Positions 60,057-64,000 of a stretch of 64,000 bases of DNA are shown one piece after another. Position numbers and translations under genes: made by a program. Position 1 is the stretch's first letter; each line of letters begins with the position of its first letter. The DNA comes from Cyclobacteriaceae bacterium (GTDB lineage Bacteria > Bacteroidota > Bacteroidia > Cytophagales > Cyclobacteriaceae), in contig JANQSI010000016.1 of assembly GCA_028284125.1 (NCBI GenBank), positions 124,001 to 188,000 on the forward strand, written 5' to 3'. The notes under the pieces were generated by a model that saw only the letters and a list, made by a program, of their open reading frames with translations, had not been told where the DNA came from and ran no database searches.

Positions 60057-60767
60057 ATGTTAGTAAACATCTTAGTACTAGTAATTAGCACTTTGGCAGG
60101 AGGATACAGCTTCCACCTATTTCCTGGCCTAAAAAAGGACCTGAGATTACCGCTGATTTTCGCTGGCTCATACCTTTTCGCAATTACGATCATTCATATC
60201 ATTCCAGAATTATTCGTAATTAGTCCAAATCCCTCAAAAGTTGGGCTTTTCATTCTTTTTGGATTCTTCTTACAACAATTCCTAGAATACTTTTCTTCTG
60301 GGATTGAACATGGTCATTTTCATTCTGGAAGTACTATATCACTAGCTGGACGGTTTTCGATTGTGGTGGCGTTGATCATACATTCTTTGCTCGAGGGAAC
60401 ATTATTGATTCATGATTCACCCTTTCATGAACAACACGAGTCCTATTCACTTCTTCTTGGCATAGTTTTTCATAAGATGCCTGCGGCATTTGCATTGATG
60501 GTCACTATCAATCAACTTGGGAGAAAAGCTTTTTACATACTGTTACTTTTTAGTCTGGCATCACCAGTTGGATTGCTGCTTGGCTATTACCTTATTTTAT
60601 CCGCAGATGTTCTTCTGGTACTTTTTGCTGTAGTCTGCGGTAGTTTTCTTCACATTTCTACCACCATTTTCGTGGAAACAAGTCCAGATCACCACTTTGG
60701 AGTAAACAAAATACTTATTAGTTTACTTGGTGCTACGATAGCAATCGCAGTAGAGTACCTCATCTAA
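60057..60767 (+). CDS. ZIP-family divalent metal transporter
   Basis: A 236-residue membrane protein with about eight helices. The metal-binding helices carry VVALIIHSLLEGTLL (HxxxE) near residue 105 and LLGIVFHKMPAAFALMVTIN near 140. A His-rich loop, GIEHGHFHSGS, precedes. Likely imports Zn or another divalent ion. ATG at 60057; an upstream TTG at 60042 is also open. AAGGAGG lies directly before the ATG but is too close (2-3 bases) to be a standard ribosome-binding site. Confidence 0.85.
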   Translation: MLVNILVLVISTLAGGYSFHLFPGLKKDLRLPLIFAGSYLFAITIIHIIPELFVISPNPSKVGLFILFGFFLQQFLEYFSSGIEHGHFHSGSTISLAGRFSIVVALIIHSLLEGTLLIHDSPFHEQHESYSLLLGIVFHKMPAAFALMVTINQLGRKAFYILLLFSLASPVGLLLGYYLILSADVLLVLFAVVCGSFLHISTTIFVETSPDHHFGVNKILISLLGATIAIAVEYLI

Positions 60768-60776
60768 AATCAATTC

Positions 60777-61031
60777 ATGAGTGGGACAAAAGCAAATTAT
60801 TGGAGAAGAAATCTCCGAATACTGACCGTATTACTTTCCATTTGGTTTCTAGCCTCATTTGGAGCTGCTATTCTCTTTGCAGAAGAACTTAACTCCATCC
60901 GGTTAGGAGGATTCAAATTAGGATTCTGGTTCGCGCAACAAGGCTCCATCTTCATTTTCATCATCCTGATTTTCGTCTATGTTAAATTGATGAATCGATT
61001 GGATAAAGAATTCGAAGTAGACGAAGAATAA
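60777..61031 (+). CDS. DUF4212 small membrane subunit of a sodium:solute symporter
   Basis: An 84-residue protein with two membrane helices (about 14-34 and 52-70): RILTVLLSIWFLASFGAAIL, FAEELNSIRLGGFKLGFWFA, QQGSIFIFIILIFVYVKLM. DUF4212 proteins always precede VC_2705-type symporters. It ends at the first base of the symporter ATG (shared base), so it is translated with it. Confidence 0.92.
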   Translation: MSGTKANYWRRNLRILTVLLSIWFLASFGAAILFAEELNSIRLGGFKLGFWFAQQGSIFIFIILIFVYVKLMNRLDKEFEVDEE

Positions 61032-62701
61032 TGAGCCTTGAAATCTGGACATACAGCATCGTTGGGTTAACGTTTCTCCTCTACATCGTGATCGCTATTC
61101 GGTCAAAAGCCGGAACAACTAAAGAATTTTATGTGGCGGGCGGAGGAGTTAATCCCATTGTGAATGGCATGGCCACAGCTGCCGATTGGATGTCCGCAGC
61201 TTCTTTCCTTTCCATGGCAGGTCTCATCTCTTTCATGGGATACGGTGGAGCTCAGTACCTAATGGGTTGGACAGGGGGTTATGTGCTACTTGCACTTTTG
61301 CTTGCTCCTTATCTCAGAAAATTCGGAAAATTCACCGTACCAGATTTTATTGGCGATCGATATTATTCGCGGCAGTCCAGACTGATTGCTTTGATCTGTG
61401 CAATTTTTGTTTCGTTCACCTATGTGGTCGGGCAAATGAAAGGTGTTGGTGTCGCATTCGCACGATTTCTAAATGTCCCTTTTGATACCGGAGTTCTTAT
61501 TGGAATAGGAATCGTGTTTTTCTATGCAGTATTGGGCGGCATGAAAGGAATCACTTACACGCAGGTTGCTCAGTTTTGTGTGCTCATTTTTGCCTTTACT
61601 GTTCCTGCGATTTTTATTTCGATACAAATGACCGGGAACACAATCCCCCAGGTTGGTTTTGGTGGAACGGTAGACGGTGGTGCTTATCTGCTTGATAAGC
61701 TTGACCAGTTGTCAACTGATTTAGGGTTTGATTTATACACAGCTACAAATCCGGATAATACGGTAAATATCTTTTTTATTACAGCGGCCCTAATGCTGGG
61801 TACTGCCGGGCTTCCACATGTCATTGTCAGGTTTTTTACTGTTCCAAGAGTTCGTGATGCCAGAATATCAGCCGGCTATGCCCTATTGTTTATTGCAATT
61901 CTTTACACAACAGCTCCTGCTGTTGCTGCTTTTGCAAGAACCAATTTGTTAACCACAGTGAAAGATGCGGATTATAAGGAAATGCCGAACTGGTTTAAAA
62001 ACTGGGAAAATACTGGCCTCATTTCTTTTGACGATAAAAACGGTGATGGCAAAATCCAGTACGTAGCTGACACACAAGCCAACGAACTAACAATCGATCG
62101 GGATATCATTGTATTGGCAAATCCAGAAATCGCAAATCTGCCAGCCTGGGTGGTCGCATTAGTTGTTGCCGGAGGGTTAGCCGCTGCTTTATCCACGGCA
62201 GCCGGACTGCTTCTTGTCATTTCCACCTCAATCTCTCACGACCTTCTGAAAAAGTACGTAACTCCTGACATCAACGAAAAAGGAGAATTGCGAGCTGCAA
62301 GGTTGGCTATTGCAATTGCAGTTATTACCGCCGGGCTTGCTGGTCTCAATCCGCCAGGCTTTGTCGCTCAGGTGGTGGCTTTGGCATTTGGACTAGCGGC
62401 ATCATCCTTTTTCCCAGCCATCATTTTGGGAATTTTTGATAAACGAATGAACAAGGAAGGAGCTAATGCTGGAATGGTGATTGGAATTCTTTTCACAACC
62501 ATTTACATCATTTATTTCAAACCCCAATTGGGAGGTCCTGGTACTCCTGAAGGTTATTGGTTTGGAATAGCCCCTGAAGGAATAGGCACTTTAGGAGCCT
62601 TGATCAATTTTGTTATTGCAGTTGTTGTTTCAAGATTGACTCCTCCTCCGCCAAAAGAAGTTCAGGAACTCACAGAGAGCATCCGATACCCAAGAGGCTA
62701 A
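61031..62701 (+). CDS. Sodium:solute symporter, VC_2705 subfamily (probable acetate/short-chain acid)
   Basis: A 556-residue symporter with about thirteen helices. GTTKEFYVAGGGVNPIVNGM, ATAADWMSAASFLSMAGLIS, then GVLIGIGIVFFYAVLGGMKG, and LPHVIVRFFTVPRVRDARIS are ActP-like motifs. A loop of about 60 residues in the middle (LTTVKDADYKEMPNWFKNWE to DTQANELT) includes DDKNGDGKIQYV, like a calcium-binding EF-hand loop. Adjacent acetyl-CoA synthetase supports acetate as substrate. Confidence 0.92.
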   Translation: MSLEIWTYSIVGLTFLLYIVIAIRSKAGTTKEFYVAGGGVNPIVNGMATAADWMSAASFLSMAGLISFMGYGGAQYLMGWTGGYVLLALLLAPYLRKFGKFTVPDFIGDRYYSRQSRLIALICAIFVSFTYVVGQMKGVGVAFARFLNVPFDTGVLIGIGIVFFYAVLGGMKGITYTQVAQFCVLIFAFTVPAIFISIQMTGNTIPQVGFGGTVDGGAYLLDKLDQLSTDLGFDLYTATNPDNTVNIFFITAALMLGTAGLPHVIVRFFTVPRVRDARISAGYALLFIAILYTTAPAVAAFARTNLLTTVKDADYKEMPNWFKNWENTGLISFDDKNGDGKIQYVADTQANELTIDRDIIVLANPEIANLPAWVVALVVAGGLAAALSTAAGLLLVISTSISHDLLKKYVTPDINEKGELRAARLAIAIAVITAGLAGLNPPGFVAQVVALAFGLAASSFFPAIILGIFDKRMNKEGANAGMVIGILFTTIYIIYFKPQLGGPGTPEGYWFGIAPEGIGTLGALINFVIAVVVSRLTPPPPKEVQELTESIRYPRG

Positions 62702-62741
62702 GCCAATTTTTCTGTAGATTAGTTTTCAAAATTTGGGAAAC

Positions 62742-64000
62742 ATGGATCACAGAATTAGGTCACTTTCTGAGTACACTCAAGCGTATGATAAAAGCGTTGA
62801 AAATCCAGAAGAGTTTTGGGGAGAAATAGCCAGCTCCTTTCAATGGAAGAAGAAATGGGATGATGTGTTGAATTGGAATTTCAAAGGACCAGATGTAAAA
62901 TGGTTCATCAATGGAAAGTTGAATATCACCGAAAACGCACTTGATCGTCACTTAGAAACTCGTGGAGATCAAGTTGCTATTCTCTGGGAGCCCAATGATC
63001 CAAATGAACCACATCAAGAAATAACTTTTCAGCAATTGCATGAGAAAGTTTGTCAATTTTCCAATGCCATGAAGAATAATGGTGTTGGAAAAGGAGACAG
63101 AGTCATCATTTATATGCCGATGGTTCCGGAAGCAGCGGTGGCAATGTTGGCGTGTGCAAGAATTGGAGCAATTCATTCCGTCGTTTTTGCAGGCTTCTCA
63201 GCCAATGCTCTTGCAGATAGAATCAATGATTGTGGAGCGAAGATGGTGTTGACTTCAGATGGAAATTTCCGGGGAGCTAAGACCATTGAAGTCAAAAGCG
63301 TAGTTGATGAAGCGCTTGAAAAAACTTCTACGGTGGAGAAAGTGATTGTTTTTCAAAGAACAAGGACTGAGGTGACGATGAAGGAAGGAAGAGATATTTG
63401 GTGGCACGAAGCAATCGATGGAGTTTCTTCAGAAAACGAAGCGGAAGAAATGGATTCAGAAGATCTCTTGTTCATCTTATACACTTCAGGATCTACTGGT
63501 CAGCCAAAAGGTGTTGTACATACTTGTGGTGGATACATGGTGTATACCTACTATTCATTTCTAAATGTCTTTCAATATGGCGAAGGAGATATTTACTGGT
63601 GCACCGCGGATATTGGCTGGATCACTGGCCATTCCTATATCGTTTATGGGCCTCTCTTAGCCGGAGCAACTACAATGATGTTTGAAGGAGTCCCAACCTA
63701 TCCTGATGCAGGAAGATTTTGGCATGCATGTGATAAACATCAAGTCAATCAATTTTACACAGCACCTACAGCAATAAGAGCACTGGAAGCACATGGATTG
63801 GAACCACTCGAGCCTTACAAATTAGACTCGCTCAAAGTGATTGGTTCAGTTGGCGAACCAATCAACGAAGAAGCCTGGCATTGGTATCATTTAAATGTGG
63901 GCAAAGGAAATTGTCCTTTAGTAGATACTTGGTGGCAAACTGAAACTGGAGGTATCATGATCTCAGCTTTGGCTGGGGTAACTCCAGTCAAGCCAGCCCA
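62742..64000 (+). CDS. acs: Acetyl-CoA synthetase, N-terminal part (partial)
   Basis: The frame is open from ATG at 62742 to the window end, 419 residues of a usual 630-650. RIRSLSEYTQAYDKSVENPE, then FWGEIASSF, KWFINGKLNITENALDRHLE, the acyl-adenylate P-loop YTSGSTGQPKGVVHTCGGYM near residue 245, and TADIGWITGHSYIVYGPL are diagnostic. It activates acetate with ATP and CoA. It follows the symporter by 40 bases; together they form an acetate-scavenging unit. Confidence 0.94.
   Translation, partial: MDHRIRSLSEYTQAYDKSVENPEEFWGEIASSFQWKKKWDDVLNWNFKGPDVKWFINGKLNITENALDRHLETRGDQVAILWEPNDPNEPHQEITFQQLHEKVCQFSNAMKNNGVGKGDRVIIYMPMVPEAAVAMLACARIGAIHSVVFAGFSANALADRINDCGAKMVLTSDGNFRGAKTIEVKSVVDEALEKTSTVEKVIVFQRTRTEVTMKEGRDIWWHEAIDGVSSENEAEEMDSEDLLFILYTSGSTGQPKGVVHTCGGYMVYTYYSFLNVFQYGEGDIYWCTADIGWITGHSYIVYGPLLAGATTMMFEGVPTYPDAGRFWHACDKHQVNQFYTAPTAIRALEAHGLEPLEPYKLDSLKVIGSVGEPINEEAWHWYHLNVGKGNCPLVDTWWQTETGGIMISALAGVTPVKPA

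Noticed and set aside
1-64000. tRNA, rRNA, tmRNA, IS elements, prophage or integron
   Set aside because: No clover-leaf-like segment with CCA-type ends, rRNA-like conserved stretch, transposase or integrase was recognised by reading; a covariance-model scan would be decisive for small RNAs.

Overview
The window is a piece of a low-GC Bacteroidota chromosome, most likely from the Cytophagales/Flammeovirgaceae side of the phylum. Evidence: a type IX secretion sorting domain at 5755-6096, a DUF2723 membrane protein, a fused E1 alpha/beta dehydrogenase, a PadR/FtsX-like permease pair, a PaaE-first phenylacetate operon, several upstream regions with the phylum's -7 box TAnnTTTG, and almost no Shine-Dalgarno sequences. 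No rRNA, tRNA, CRISPR array, prophage or complete insertion sequence was seen. Genus-level placement is not possible from the sequence alone.

Layout. 1-6100: end of a glycosyltransferase, a DUF6922-like protein, an exported TPR protein, two membrane proteins (one a 993-residue DUF2723 protein) and a protein that is almost only a T9SS sorting domain. 6304-10924 (minus): a respiratory operon nuoA-B-C-(four-helix-bundle ORF)-D followed by the NAD(P)HX repair enzyme; nuoE-N are not here. 10956-12103: a Lon-substrate-domain protein and a small membrane protein.

12152-26301 is a phenylacetate (paa) catabolic region: paaE-A-B-C-D-G-H-I-J, then paaY, a deoxynucleoside kinase and paaZ, then a paaF-like hydratase. 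Together these encode the ring-epoxidising monooxygenase, epoxide isomerisation, ring hydrolysis/aldehyde oxidation and the beta-oxidation steps to acetyl-CoA and succinyl-CoA. The CoA ligase paaK and a paa regulator are absent from the window. The region is interrupted by minus-strand genes (an outer-membrane barrel, a parDE toxin-antitoxin pair, a CAP-domain protein), and its wider intergenic gaps are filled by interspersed palindromic repeats.

26313-42665: a mixed region with an unknown membrane-anchored protein, a Fic AMPylase with strong palindromic operators, a branched-chain-type 2-oxoacid dehydrogenase E1 fusion, a lipoprotein esterase, an exported HisC-like aminotransferase, an ArsC-like protein, the PadR/permease pair, a WYL regulator with its probable target genes, a soluble TPR histidine kinase and a thioredoxin-fold protein.

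42743-48468 (minus): the 2-oxoglutarate dehydrogenase operon odhA-odhB-lpdA. 48681-50763 (plus): rpsP-rimM-trmD, in which S16 has a very long acidic tail. 50755-58903: LpxH-like hydrolase, RidA, MscS, an AGCS amino-acid symporter overlapping a TonB-dependent receptor, SRPBCC, TfoX-N and RuvB. 58971-64000: ApbE flavin transferase, ZIP transporter, then DUF4212 plus a sodium:solute symporter plus acetyl-CoA synthetase (cut by the window end), an acetate uptake and activation unit.

No wholly new multi-gene system was found. The best leads are the inverted-repeat-flanked ORF inside the nuo operon, the repeat-packed paa operon, the operator architectures at fic, parDE, padR and the WYL regulator, and the tailed ribosomal protein S16.
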